Source of the DNA: Labilithrix sp.
Lineage (GTDB): Bacteria; Myxococcota_A; Polyangia; Polyangiales; Polyangiaceae
DNA length: 64,000 bases
Assembly: GCA_019637175.1 (NCBI GenBank)
Contig: JAHBWD010000031.1
Location: forward strand, 33,248-97,247
Direction of reading: 5' to 3'
The notes under the pieces were generated by a model. It saw only the letters and a list, made by a program, of their open reading frames with translations, was not told the DNA's origin and did no database searches. The position numbers and the translations under genes were made by a program. This document shows, piece by piece, positions 43,066-52,052 of this stretch; position 1 is the first letter of the stretch, and every line of letters begins with the position of its first letter.

Positions 43066-43362
43066 ATGGATCTCGCGCAGCTTCGACACATCGCCGCGCT
43101 CGCCGAGCTCTCGCTCTCGGATGAAGAGGAGCGGCGCTTCGCCGAGGAGGTCGGCAAGATCGTCGCGTACGTGGCCGAGCTCGAGGCGATCGACACCTCG
43201 AACGTGCCGCCGACCGCGCACGTCGCCGGCGCGAAGGCCGCGCACGCCGAAGAGGGCTGGCGCGAGGATCGCGCCAAGCCCGGCCTCTCCCACGACGACG
43301 CGCTCGCGGGCGCGCCGCGCGCCGAGCACGGCGGCTTCGCCGTCCCGGGCTTCATCGAGTGA
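43066..43362 (+). CDS. gatC: Asp-tRNA(Asn)/Glu-tRNA(Gln) amidotransferase subunit C
   Basis: The 98-residue small subunit of the GatCAB transamidosome, which stabilises GatA-GatB. The sequence DLAQLRHIAALAELSLSDEEERRFAEEVGKIVAYVAELEAIDT is the family's two-helix signature, followed by a Pro/His linker and PGFIE end. It is followed by gatA after four bases. The window lacks gatB, which is often but not always adjacent. Confidence 0.94.
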   Translation: MDLAQLRHIAALAELSLSDEEERRFAEEVGKIVAYVAELEAIDTSNVPPTAHVAGAKAAHAEEGWREDRAKPGLSHDDALAGAPRAEHGGFAVPGFIE

Positions 43363-43366
43363 ACGA

Positions 43367-44851
43367 ATGAGTGAGCGCATGAACGACAGCGTCATCGCCA
43401 TCGCCGAGCGCGTCCGCCGCGGAGAGGTCACGGCGCTCGCGATCGCCGAAGCGACGCTCGCGAAGATCGACGCGCAGAACGCCGAGCTCAACGCGTTCAT
43501 CACCGTCGCGCGCGACGAGGTGCTGGCGCAGGCGCGCGCGATCGACGACAAACGCGCGCGCGGCGAGGCGCTCGGGCCCCTCGCCGGCGTGCCCGTCGCG
43601 CTCAAAGACGCGCTGGCGACGCGCGGCGTCCGCACCACCTGCGGCTCCAAGATGCTCGACCGCTGGGTGCCGCCGTACGACGCCACCGTCGTCGCCAAGC
43701 TGCGCGCCGCCGACGCGCTCCTGCCCGGCAAGACCAACATGGACGAGTTCGCGATGGGCTCTTCGAACGAGAGCTCGGCGTACGGCCCGGCGAAGAACCC
43801 GCACGATCGCGCGCGCATCCCCGGCGGATCCTCGGGAGGCAGCGCCGTCGCCGTCGCGGCGGCCATGACGCCCGCGGCGCTCGGCAGCGACACGGGCGGC
43901 TCGATCCGCCAGCCCGCGGCGCTCTCGGGCACCTTCGGCCTCAAGCCGACGTACGGGCGCGTGTCTCGCTTCGGCCTCGTGGCGTTCGCCTCGAGCCTCG
44001 ATCAGATCGGGCCGTTCGCGAGCGACGTGCGCGGCGCCGCGCGCGTCCTCTCCGTCATCGCGGGCAAGGACGAGCGCGACATGACGTCGCTCGACGCGCC
44101 GGCCGCCGACTTCGAGGCCGCGTGCGAGAAGAGCGTGCGCGGCCTCCGCCTCGGCGTGCCCGAGGAGTACTTCGCCAAGGGCCTCGATCCCGAGATCGAG
44201 GCGAGCGTGCGCGCCGCCATCGCGCGGCTCGAGGCCGACGGCTGCGTCGTCAAAAAGGTGCATCTTGCACATACGAAGCACGCGGTGGCGACCTACTACG
44301 TGCTCGCGACCGCCGAGGCCTCGAGCAACCTGGCGCGGTTCGACGGCGTTCGCTACGGGCTCCGCGTCGAAGGCCCGGGGCCCTCCCCGCGCGGCGCGCT
44401 GCGCACGATGTACGGCGCGACGCGCGACGCCGGCTTCGGCCTCGAGGTGAAGCGGCGCATCCTGCTCGGGACGTTCGTGCTCTCGGCGGGCTACTACGAC
44501 GCGTACTACCTGAAGGCGCAGAAGGTGCGCACGCTCATCCGCCGCGACTTCGACGACGCCTTCGGCGAGGTCGACGCCATCGTGTGCCCGACGTCGCCGT
44601 CGCCCGCGTTTCGCCTCGGAGAGAAGACGTCGGATCCGCTCGCGATGTACCTCTCCGACGTCTACACGCTCCCGGCGAGCCTCGCGGGGCTGCCCGCCGC
44701 GAGCGTTCCGTGCGCGCCCACGCGCGACGGGCTGCCCGTCGGCCTGCAGATCGTCGCGCCGGCGCTCCGCGAAGACACCGTGCTCTCGCTCGCGTCCGCG
44801 TGGGAGGATCTGCGGTCCCGTCCCGACGCGGACGTGGGGCCCCGCGCGTGA
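43367..44851 (+). CDS. gatA: Asp-tRNA(Asn)/Glu-tRNA(Gln) amidotransferase subunit A
   Basis: The amidase subunit that frees ammonia from glutamine to amidate mischarged tRNA. The Ser-cis-Ser-Lys triad is complete: K80 (VPVALKDAL), S155 in PGGSSGGSA and S179 in GSDTGGSIRQPA, followed by FGLKPTYGRVSRFGLVAFASSLDQIGPF. At 494 residues it has the normal length. The ATG at 43367 is preferred to one at 43379; the long open frame before it is a shadow. Its stop overlaps the next gene's GTG, so the acetyltransferase is probably co-translated. Confidence 0.96.
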   Translation: MSERMNDSVIAIAERVRRGEVTALAIAEATLAKIDAQNAELNAFITVARDEVLAQARAIDDKRARGEALGPLAGVPVALKDALATRGVRTTCGSKMLDRWVPPYDATVVAKLRAADALLPGKTNMDEFAMGSSNESSAYGPAKNPHDRARIPGGSSGGSAVAVAAAMTPAALGSDTGGSIRQPAALSGTFGLKPTYGRVSRFGLVAFASSLDQIGPFASDVRGAARVLSVIAGKDERDMTSLDAPAADFEAACEKSVRGLRLGVPEEYFAKGLDPEIEASVRAAIARLEADGCVVKKVHLAHTKHAVATYYVLATAEASSNLARFDGVRYGLRVEGPGPSPRGALRTMYGATRDAGFGLEVKRRILLGTFVLSAGYYDAYYLKAQKVRTLIRRDFDDAFGEVDAIVCPTSPSPAFRLGEKTSDPLAMYLSDVYTLPASLAGLPAASVPCAPTRDGLPVGLQIVAPALREDTVLSLASAWEDLRSRPDADVGPRA

Positions 44852-45441
44852 TCGTCGAGCCGCTCTCGGCCGCGAACCTCGACGGCTTCCACGCCCTCTT
44901 CGAGGCGGCCTCCTGCGCGTGCTTCTGCAGGTACTGGCACTTCGCCGGGACGAAGAACGACTGGCTCGATCGGTGCGCGCATCGCGCCGAGGAGAGCTTC
45001 GTCGAGCAGGCGGAGGCCGTCCGGCGGTCGGATCCGTCGGCGCTCGGCCTCGTGGCGCGCGCCGACGACGCGATCGTCGGCTGGATGAAGATCGCCCCGG
45101 TCGCCGCCGTCCCCAAGCTGCGATCGCTCCCGGTGTATCGGAGCGTGCCGCTCGTGGCCGGCGCCGAGGCGGCGACGTACGCCGTCGGCTGCTTCTTGAT
45201 CCACCCCCGATCGCGCAGGCGCGGCGTGGCGCGCGCGCTCCTTCGCGGCGCCGAGGGACACGTTCGCGCGTGGGGCGGACGCGTGATCGAGGGGTACCCG
45301 CGGAGATCGAGCGAGCCCCTCCACGACGAAGAGGCCTTCCAGGGACCCGAAGCGATCTTTCGCGAGCTCGGCTACGAGGAAGTGGCCGGCACGGGGGATT
45401 CGGCCTCCTGGCCGTATCCGGTGTACCGAAAAGTCCTCTGA
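44848..45441 (+). CDS. GNAT-family N-acetyltransferase
   Basis: A 197-residue acetyltransferase with acetyl-CoA-binding motif A at VGCFLIHPRSRRRGVARALLRGAEGHV. The N-terminus (VIVEPLSAANLDGFHALFEAASCACFCRYWHF) is Cys/aromatic-rich, the pattern of the small-molecule GNATs annotated near aminotransferases. The GTG at 44848 overlaps the gatA stop as GTGA. A substrate cannot be deduced; coupling with gatA may be chance. It is followed by 40 bp and then the large kinase gene. Confidence 0.83.
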   Translation: MIVEPLSAANLDGFHALFEAASCACFCRYWHFAGTKNDWLDRCAHRAEESFVEQAEAVRRSDPSALGLVARADDAIVGWMKIAPVAAVPKLRSLPVYRSVPLVAGAEAATYAVGCFLIHPRSRRRGVARALLRGAEGHVRAWGGRVIEGYPRRSSEPLHDEEAFQGPEAIFRELGYEEVAGTGDSASWPYPVYRKVL

Positions 45442-45481
45442 ACGACATGATGTTTCGAGCCAACCACGTGCTCGGGTAGAC

Positions 45482-48400
45482 TTGGCCTCGGTGGATTCGA
45501 GCTTGCCCGTGCTCGTGACGCGGCTGCCCGACAGGAGAGCGCTCGCCAAGCTGCTCCGGGCGGCCCTTCGTCACGAGATCGCGCAGGTGCCGCTGACGGA
45601 AGCGCCCACCCACGGGGCGCACACGCTGAGCCTCCGAGTGTCGGGCGCGCCCGATGTGGCGCTGCTCGCCGAGCCGATGGGCGCGCCCAAGAACGGCGAG
45701 TTCCCGCTGCGCCTCCGGCCGCTTCACCGCGCGCAGGCCGCCGAGCTCTACGCGCTGCTCGAGGCGGACGGCGCGGCCGAGCCCGCGCCGGCGGGAGCGC
45801 GTGCGCCGCAGACGCCGCGCGTCGAGCCCGCGCCGGCGGGCGACTCCGCGCCGATCGCGCGCGCCATGTCGGGCCTCGCGCCTCCGCCCGCGCTCGTGGT
45901 CGGACCGGCGATCGATCCCAAGGTCACGGCGCGCCTCGAGTGGCCGCGCGACGCGCCCCGTGCGCCGCGCGGAGACGATCCGCGGCGCACGGCGCCGAGC
46001 CCGCGCTGGGCCACGCAGCCCGTCGAGACGCGGCGCGAGGATCCTCGCAAGTGGGAGCCGCCGCCGGAGCCGGGCCCCGATCCGCGCGCGATCGACGACC
46101 CGCGCCGCACGACGCGAAGCGCGTCGTGGGCTCCGGCCGCGCCGCCGCCCTCCGGCGCCGACGCCGACGATCCCTCGCTCAGCGTCAGCGTCGTCTTCGA
46201 GCCCGACGCGCTCCCCGAGGCGGTCATCGCGGCGACCCAGGCCGCGGTCGCCGCCGCGCGCGCCGACGCGACGGCGACCCTCCAGGAGGACGACTCGCCC
46301 GCGGACAGCGACGGTCCCAGCCTCAGCGTCAGCGTGATCTTCGAGCCGGACCGCGCCTTGGTCGACGACGACGGGCCCGAGATCGAGATCGCCGCCGAGG
46401 AAGACATCGACGACATCGACGAGGTCATCTCGGAGCAGCCTCCGACGCCGACCGTCGCGGCGGAGGCGCCCCCCATGTCGGATCGAGGCCCTGCGCCGGC
46501 GGCCGACGACTTCTTCTTCGACGAAGCGCTCGCGAGCCTCCCGATGGGTGAAGATGGCGCGCGCACGTCGGACGTTCCGCCGACGGAAGGCGGCGCGCCC
46601 GTCTTCACGCCCCGCAGCGCCGAACAGCTCGCGGTCGATCCGACCCTCACCGCGCCGGCCGCTCCCATGCCGCCGCCGGACGACGACGACGACGACGCCG
46701 ACACGTTGATCCGCCTGCCCGGGCCGCAGGACGCGGAGCGTCCGCGCGGTCCGTTGCCCGCCGCGGGTCGCGCCGCCGAAGAGCTCACGCCCACCGAGAA
46801 CGCCCTGCCGCCGAAGGCGGAGACGGGCGGGCGCAAGCGCAAGACGACGCGGCGGGGAAAGCCGAAGTCGAAGCGTCACGGCAGCCAGGGCGACGCGCGC
46901 GCCTTCGCCGACGACACCACCGAGGCGACGGTCGATCGCGGCGTCAAAGAAGAAGAGCGGAGATCGAAGCCGCCGGCGGAGCTCGCCCGCGATCCGCTCG
47001 TCGGGCGGAAGATCGCGGACGGCAAGTACCTCATCGACGCGCTGATCGGCGCGGGCGCCGCCGGCGCGGTCTACAAGGCGACGCACAAGGAGCTCCGGCG
47101 GACCGTGGGCGTCAAGGTGCTCCATCCGCACTACCAGCAAGATCCGCACTTCATGAAGAGCTTCCGCGGCGAGGCGCTCGCGGCGAGCCAGCTCGATCAT
47201 CCGAACGTCATGCGCGTCCTCGACTTCGGTCAGGAGCCCGACGGTCTCGTCTACATCGTGATGGAGTTCCTCTCCGGCCGCACGCTGCAGAACCTGCTCG
47301 ACGAAGAGCGGCGTCTCCAGCCCGAGCGCGCCGTCGAGATCCTGATCCAGGTCTGCGCCGCGCTCAGCGTCGCGCACGACAACGGCATCATTCACCGCGA
47401 CATCAAGCCCGACAACATCATGCTCGTTCCCAGCCGGAACGACGAGGGCGCGACCTTCGAGCTGGTGAAGGTGTGTGACTTCGGCATCGCCGCGCTGCAA
47501 AAGCGGCGCGGGCCCGGAGGCGAGGAGGACGCCGAGCCGAGCCTCTACGACAACATGAACATCATCGCGGGCACGCCGGAGTACATGTCGCCCGAGCAAG
47601 CCCGCGGCACGGAGATCGACGCGCGCTCCGACGTCTACGCGTGCGGCATCTGCCTCTACGAGCTCGTGACGGGGCGACCTCCCTTCCTCGGCGAGAACGC
47701 GGCCGAGATCCTGATCAAGCAGCTCGAGGAGCCGCCGCGGCCGCCGTCGCAGCTCGTGCGCGGCCTCGACCCGATCGTCGAGGAGATCATCCTCCGCGCG
47801 ATCCAGAAGGATCCGCAGAAGCGTCATCAGTCGGCGCGCGAGCTCCGCGTCGAGCTGAAGGAGAGCATCGACCCCGGCGAGCCCGGCGGGCCGCACGACG
47901 ACGACGAGCGCAGCATCGTCGAGAACGTCCCGGTGCTCGACGACCCGGCGTCGGGCTTCCCCGCGTTCTTCATCGCTTTCTCGAGCGCGATCCTGCGCTT
48001 CGGCCGCTTCGAGCGCGGCCACCCCGAGGCGTCGCAGGCGCTGAAGGAGCTCGTGAAGGCGACGAGGTCCGCGCTCCGGGGCCGCCGCGAGCTCACCTTC
48101 GCGCGGCGCGACGCGGGCAAGACCATCGGCTTCTCCGCGGTGACGGGCCACGGCGAGATCGCCGATCTGCGCCGCCTGCTCGGCTCGCAGCTCTACGGCA
48201 GCTTCGGCGATCCCTTCACCGAGGCGATCACGCGCAAGGGAGTCGCCGCGATCACGCTGCGCGAGGGTCTCCCCGAGACCGAGCTCCACTACATCATCGA
48301 GATGCTCCTCGGGCCGCACGCCCACGACGAGCTGCGCAAGGAGCTGCTTTCGAAGCCGCTGCGTCACGTCTCGATGCTCTTCGTCGCCGACGTCGTGGGC

Positions 48401-49954
48401 CGCGATCGCAAGCTCTCGTGGAAGGTGGGGCTCTGCGCGGCGCGCCTCGCGCGCGATCTCAAGGCCCTTTCGAACGTGCGCGGCATCAGCCTGAAGAAGA
48501 TGCGCGAGATCCGCGAGGACCTCGTGAGCGGCGTGGCGCTCCTCCTCACGCGCGGCGAGGAGGTCCGGCAGTTCGTCTTCAACGCCGATCTCGTCGACGA
48601 CGCCGTGGCCAACCTGCGCGGTTTCTCGGGCTTCCAGGTGGCGCCGCTCGTGTTCGAGCGCGTCTTGCACGAGCCCGCGGTAGAGACCGTCGCGCTGCTC
48701 CTCGCCGACTTCGAACGCGGCGAGCTCGATCGCGGCGTCCTCAAGGGATACCTGCGCGCGTTCGGCATGCGCCTGCTCGGCGAGCGGTCGCCGAAGTCCG
48801 ACGCCGTCGTCGCCGAGCTCTATCGCCGCTCGATCGTGACCGACGTCGACATGCCGCGCGATCTCGTGGAGCAGATCCGCGCGCACTCGCTCGCCGACGC
48901 GCTCGTCCGCGAGCCGTCGCAGTTCCTTCGCACGCTCGACTTCATCCAGACGCCGCCCGATTACGCGCGCGAGATCTCGACCCTCGAGGCCGCGATGGCG
49001 GTGCTCGCGCGTCGCGCCGAAGCCGGCGCGCTGCTCGCCGCGATCAGCGTGCTGGCGCGTCACGCCAAGGGCAGCGCGGGGAAACCAGGGCCGCGTGAGA
49101 CCAGCGCGCTCGCGGCGATGAAGTCGATGATCGACAAGCAGCGCCTCATCCCGATCGCGAACGCGCTGCTCGTCGGTCCGAACCACCAGCGAGAGGCCGC
49201 GCGCCAGCTCCTCGTCCTCGCGGGCAGCGCGGGCGCCCACGCGCTCTACAGCGCGCGCGAAGGCCTCAAGGATCCCGCGGGCCGGCCGCTCTTCGTGAAG
49301 GTCTTCCGCGAGACGGGGCCGGCCGGATGGTCGCTGCTCTCGGCGGTCTTGCCGCGCATGGAGGTTCAGAACGAGACCGACATCGCGTTCGTCGAAGATC
49401 TCTTGCGCGCGATGCCGGATCGTCAAGACCCCGCGCTCGGCGAGGCCGTGGCGAAGTTCCTCGCGCATCCGCGGCTCCGCCCGGCGGCGCTCGCGGCGAT
49501 CGTGCCGCTCTGGGGCGAGCGCGCGCGCAAGCCGCTCATGGACGCCCTCGAGTTCGCCGAAGAGCCGGCGCGCATCGTCGCGGTGACCGAGCTACGGCGG
49601 CTCCGCGGGATCGACGAGCAAGCGGTCAACGTGATCGAGCGGCTCTTGACGATGAAGGGCAGCGCGAGCGAGGAGCTGCGCGCGGCCGCGGCGGCGGCGC
49701 TCGCCGACGTCGGCGCCGGCATGCGCGCGCGCGCCCTCGCGCTCCTCAGCAAAGGCGTCGAGGGAAAGCGCGGTCTCGTCGCGATGTTGCGCGGCGACGG
49801 GAGCGGCGAAGAGAGCCTCGTCGTCACCGAGGCGATGGCGCGGGCGCTGCTGTCGCTCGATCGGGCCGAGGGCGTCCGCGCGCTCAAGGCGCGGCTCTCG
49901 AAGAGCGAGGGGCTCGCCCGCCAGCGCCTCGCGGCGCTGCTCCAGCAGGCCTGA
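45482..49954 (+). CDS. Ser/Thr protein kinase with long N-terminus and C-terminal helical repeats
   Basis: A 1490-residue cytosolic kinase. Residues about 515-795 form the Hanks-type domain: glycine loop GAGAAGAVYKA (about 520), invariant Lys in VGVKVLHP (about 544), HRDIKPDN (about 636), DFG (about 665) and GTPEYMSPEQ (about 696), all intact. The first 500 residues are acidic, Pro/Ala-rich and largely disordered, with an exact-type repeat PSLSVSV(V/I)FEPD at 231-242 and 279-290. The last 690 residues are helical, HEAT-like repeats without a membrane segment. The start is TTG 45482; GTG 45491 is an alternative. A scaffold-type signalling hub is inferred. Confidence 0.9.
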   Translation: MASVDSSLPVLVTRLPDRRALAKLLRAALRHEIAQVPLTEAPTHGAHTLSLRVSGAPDVALLAEPMGAPKNGEFPLRLRPLHRAQAAELYALLEADGAAEPAPAGARAPQTPRVEPAPAGDSAPIARAMSGLAPPPALVVGPAIDPKVTARLEWPRDAPRAPRGDDPRRTAPSPRWATQPVETRREDPRKWEPPPEPGPDPRAIDDPRRTTRSASWAPAAPPPSGADADDPSLSVSVVFEPDALPEAVIAATQAAVAAARADATATLQEDDSPADSDGPSLSVSVIFEPDRALVDDDGPEIEIAAEEDIDDIDEVISEQPPTPTVAAEAPPMSDRGPAPAADDFFFDEALASLPMGEDGARTSDVPPTEGGAPVFTPRSAEQLAVDPTLTAPAAPMPPPDDDDDDADTLIRLPGPQDAERPRGPLPAAGRAAEELTPTENALPPKAETGGRKRKTTRRGKPKSKRHGSQGDARAFADDTTEATVDRGVKEEERRSKPPAELARDPLVGRKIADGKYLIDALIGAGAAGAVYKATHKELRRTVGVKVLHPHYQQDPHFMKSFRGEALAASQLDHPNVMRVLDFGQEPDGLVYIVMEFLSGRTLQNLLDEERRLQPERAVEILIQVCAALSVAHDNGIIHRDIKPDNIMLVPSRNDEGATFELVKVCDFGIAALQKRRGPGGEEDAEPSLYDNMNIIAGTPEYMSPEQARGTEIDARSDVYACGICLYELVTGRPPFLGENAAEILIKQLEEPPRPPSQLVRGLDPIVEEIILRAIQKDPQKRHQSARELRVELKESIDPGEPGGPHDDDERSIVENVPVLDDPASGFPAFFIAFSSAILRFGRFERGHPEASQALKELVKATRSALRGRRELTFARRDAGKTIGFSAVTGHGEIADLRRLLGSQLYGSFGDPFTEAITRKGVAAITLREGLPETELHYIIEMLLGPHAHDELRKELLSKPLRHVSMLFVADVVGRDRKLSWKVGLCAARLARDLKALSNVRGISLKKMREIREDLVSGVALLLTRGEEVRQFVFNADLVDDAVANLRGFSGFQVAPLVFERVLHEPAVETVALLLADFERGELDRGVLKGYLRAFGMRLLGERSPKSDAVVAELYRRSIVTDVDMPRDLVEQIRAHSLADALVREPSQFLRTLDFIQTPPDYAREISTLEAAMAVLARRAEAGALLAAISVLARHAKGSAGKPGPRETSALAAMKSMIDKQRLIPIANALLVGPNHQREAARQLLVLAGSAGAHALYSAREGLKDPAGRPLFVKVFRETGPAGWSLLSAVLPRMEVQNETDIAFVEDLLRAMPDRQDPALGEAVAKFLAHPRLRPAALAAIVPLWGERARKPLMDALEFAEEPARIVAVTELRRLRGIDEQAVNVIERLLTMKGSASEELRAAAAAALADVGAGMRARALALLSKGVEGKRGLVAMLRGDGSGEESLVVTEAMARALLSLDRAEGVRALKARLSKSEGLARQRLAALLQQA

Positions 49955-49956
49955 CG

Positions 49957-52032
49957 TCAGCGGAGCGGCACCGACGTGAACGCCTGCCAGCGCGCCGAGC
50001 GCAGCAGATCGCACGAGAGCCCGCAGAAGATCGCGCGGAGCGTCTCCTCGCGCGTCGCGAACTTGCGCGACGTGTTGATCACCTCGCCGATCGAGACCGG
50101 CTGCTTGATCCGCCGGAGGACGGTCTCCTCCGCCTCGGGGAAGCGGAACGCCTCGATGCGCACGGGCAGCGGGGTGAGCGGCTCGAGCACGTCCTCCTCG
50201 AGGCCGCCGAGGATGGCCTCGAGCTCGTCGGCGGGGTAGCCGTCGCGCACGCCGCGGAGCACGAGCTCGAACGGATCGATCCCGAGGGGGAACGTCTCCT
50301 CGTGCGAGCGCGCGCCCCGCACGAACGCGATCTCGCCCTTGCGCCAGTGAAAGAGCTCGAGGAAGCGATCCTGCCGCTGCTGGTGGATCGCGCGAAAAAG
50401 CTCGATGGGCCGGAGGACGCCGAGGCCGCACAGCGCGTCGCCGAGCCGGCCGGCGTAGCGCGGCAGCATCGCCAGCGCCATCTCCACCTCCATGCGCAGC
50501 ACCTGCCCGCGGGCGACGAGGAACTCGCCGAAGAGCTCGTGCTTGTCGGTCGAGACCACGAAGTCGGGGACGCCTTCGACGACGTACACCTTCTTCTTGC
50601 GCGTCCCGTCGCGGAAGTAGAGCGCGCCGGTGTCGCGGCGGAGCGCGATCTGGAACATGCGCGAGGGGAAGAGCACGCGATCGATCGGGGTCGCGGCGTT
50701 GCCGCTCGTGAAGACGCCCTCGTCCCAGCGGAGCGCGGCGCTCTGCACGAAGCGCGAGAGCTCGGGGAACGTCGACGCCTCGCGGAACGACGCGCTCTCG
50801 CGCGCGATGAGCGCGCGATGGTCGATGCCGCCGGTGACGTAGAGCTCGACGAGGCGCGGATACGAGAGCGGTCCGACGTCGGGGCCGCCCGGCATCTGCA
50901 CGCGATAGATCGCCGGCGCGACGTCGCGGGGCTCGCTCGGCGCGCCGTCGAGGCTCGACGTCGAGCGGCTGCTCGCCGGCGCCGGCAGCGTGGGGCGTCG
51001 CGACGGCTCGCCGCTCGACGAGACCTGGACGACGGGTCCGAGGCTCGCCGTCTGCCGGATGCTCGTCTCGCTGAGCGGCTCGGCCTCGTCGCTCGCGACG
51101 AGCCCCAGCTTCTCCACCCACGCGGCGAGCTTGGCGGGACCGACCTGGAGGCGCCGACGGCGCAGGATCTCCTCGATGGCCTCGGCGAAGGCGGCCGCCG
51201 TCGGATAGCGGAGCGCGCGATCGCGCGCGAGCGCGCGGAAGAGGACGGCGCGGACGTCGTCCGGCACGCGCGATCCGGCGCGGTCGATCACCGTGAGATC
51301 GGCGTCGCGGATCCGCATGAGGACCTCGATCTCGCTCGGCCCGGAGAAGAGCGGCCGTAGCATGACGAGCTCCGCGAGCGCGATGCCGACGGTGAAGAGA
51401 TCGCTCCGCGCGTCGAGCTCGCGCCCGACGACCTGCTCCGGCGACATGTAGCCGAGCTTGCCCTTCAGCTGACCGGCGTCCGTGCGACGCTCGATCTCGG
51501 CCGCGCGGGCGATGCCGAAGTCGGTGAGCTTCACGGCGCCCGAGCGATCGATGAGGACGTTGCCCGGCGAGACGTCGCGATGAACGAGATCGAGCGGCTT
51601 GCCCTCGTCGTCGCGCGCGCTGTGCGCGTAGTCGAGCCCGCGGAGGACGCTGAGGCCGATGTAGAGCGCCGCCTCGAGGGGGACCTCCTCGCCGCGGCTG
51701 GCCGCCGCCCGCACGAGGCGCGCGGCGGTGGTGCCGTCGACGTACTCCATCGCCATGTACAGCTCGCCGTCGTGCTCGCCGAAGTCGAAGACCTGCACGA
51801 TGTTCGGGTGCGCCAGGCGGGCGCAGACGCGGGCCTCGTCGACGAACATGGCGACGAAATCGGCGTCTTCGGCGAGCTGGGGGAGGATTCGCTTGACGGC
51901 GACGACCTTCTGGAATCCGTGGGGGCCGGCCCGTCGCGCCAGGTACACTTCGGCCATCCCGCCCGTCGCGATCCGCTGAATCAGCTCGTAGGGCCCGAGC
52001 ATGAGCGGGGCCGGATGGATCGACGCGCTCAT
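49957..52032 (-). CDS. Ser/Thr protein kinase with GYF-like and DUF4388-like C-terminal domains
   Basis: A 691-residue kinase: glycine loop IATGGMAEVYLA (about 21-32), K47, HRDVSPGN (151-158), DFG (171-173) and MSPEQ (196-200). The catalytic loop has Ser where Lys is usual (HRDxKPxN), a form common in myxobacterial kinases. About 375-428 resembles a GYF_2-type domain (GPLSYPRLVELYVTGGI), and about 455-560 a DUF4388/PatA-like domain (RRDTGALYFRDGTRKKKVYVVEGVPDF). The ATG at 52032 is used. It is convergent with the large kinase (2 bp between stops) and divergent from an SDR gene whose start lies 20 bp away. Confidence 0.9.
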   Translation of the reverse strand: MSASIHPAPLMLGPYELIQRIATGGMAEVYLARRAGPHGFQKVVAVKRILPQLAEDADFVAMFVDEARVCARLAHPNIVQVFDFGEHDGELYMAMEYVDGTTAARLVRAAASRGEEVPLEAALYIGLSVLRGLDYAHSARDDEGKPLDLVHRDVSPGNVLIDRSGAVKLTDFGIARAAEIERRTDAGQLKGKLGYMSPEQVVGRELDARSDLFTVGIALAELVMLRPLFSGPSEIEVLMRIRDADLTVIDRAGSRVPDDVRAVLFRALARDRALRYPTAAAFAEAIEEILRRRRLQVGPAKLAAWVEKLGLVASDEAEPLSETSIRQTASLGPVVQVSSSGEPSRRPTLPAPASSRSTSSLDGAPSEPRDVAPAIYRVQMPGGPDVGPLSYPRLVELYVTGGIDHRALIARESASFREASTFPELSRFVQSAALRWDEGVFTSGNAATPIDRVLFPSRMFQIALRRDTGALYFRDGTRKKKVYVVEGVPDFVVSTDKHELFGEFLVARGQVLRMEVEMALAMLPRYAGRLGDALCGLGVLRPIELFRAIHQQRQDRFLELFHWRKGEIAFVRGARSHEETFPLGIDPFELVLRGVRDGYPADELEAILGGLEEDVLEPLTPLPVRIEAFRFPEAEETVLRRIKQPVSIGEVINTSRKFATREETLRAIFCGLSCDLLRSARWQAFTSVPLR

Positions 52033-52052
52033 CGAGGGTAGAAGCGTACCGC

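Noticed and set aside
43352..49468. A 2038-codon open frame on the minus strand
   Set aside because: It is the antisense of gatA, the GNAT gene and the large kinase. The translation is rich in Arg, Leu and Glu without domains, the normal result of high third-position GC; the plus-strand genes have clear motifs.
49951..49960. CTGACGTCAG palindrome between the two kinase genes
   Set aside because: It is formed by the two convergent stop codons (TGA and TCA) with a 2-bp gap and no promoter is expected there, so the symmetry is coincidental.
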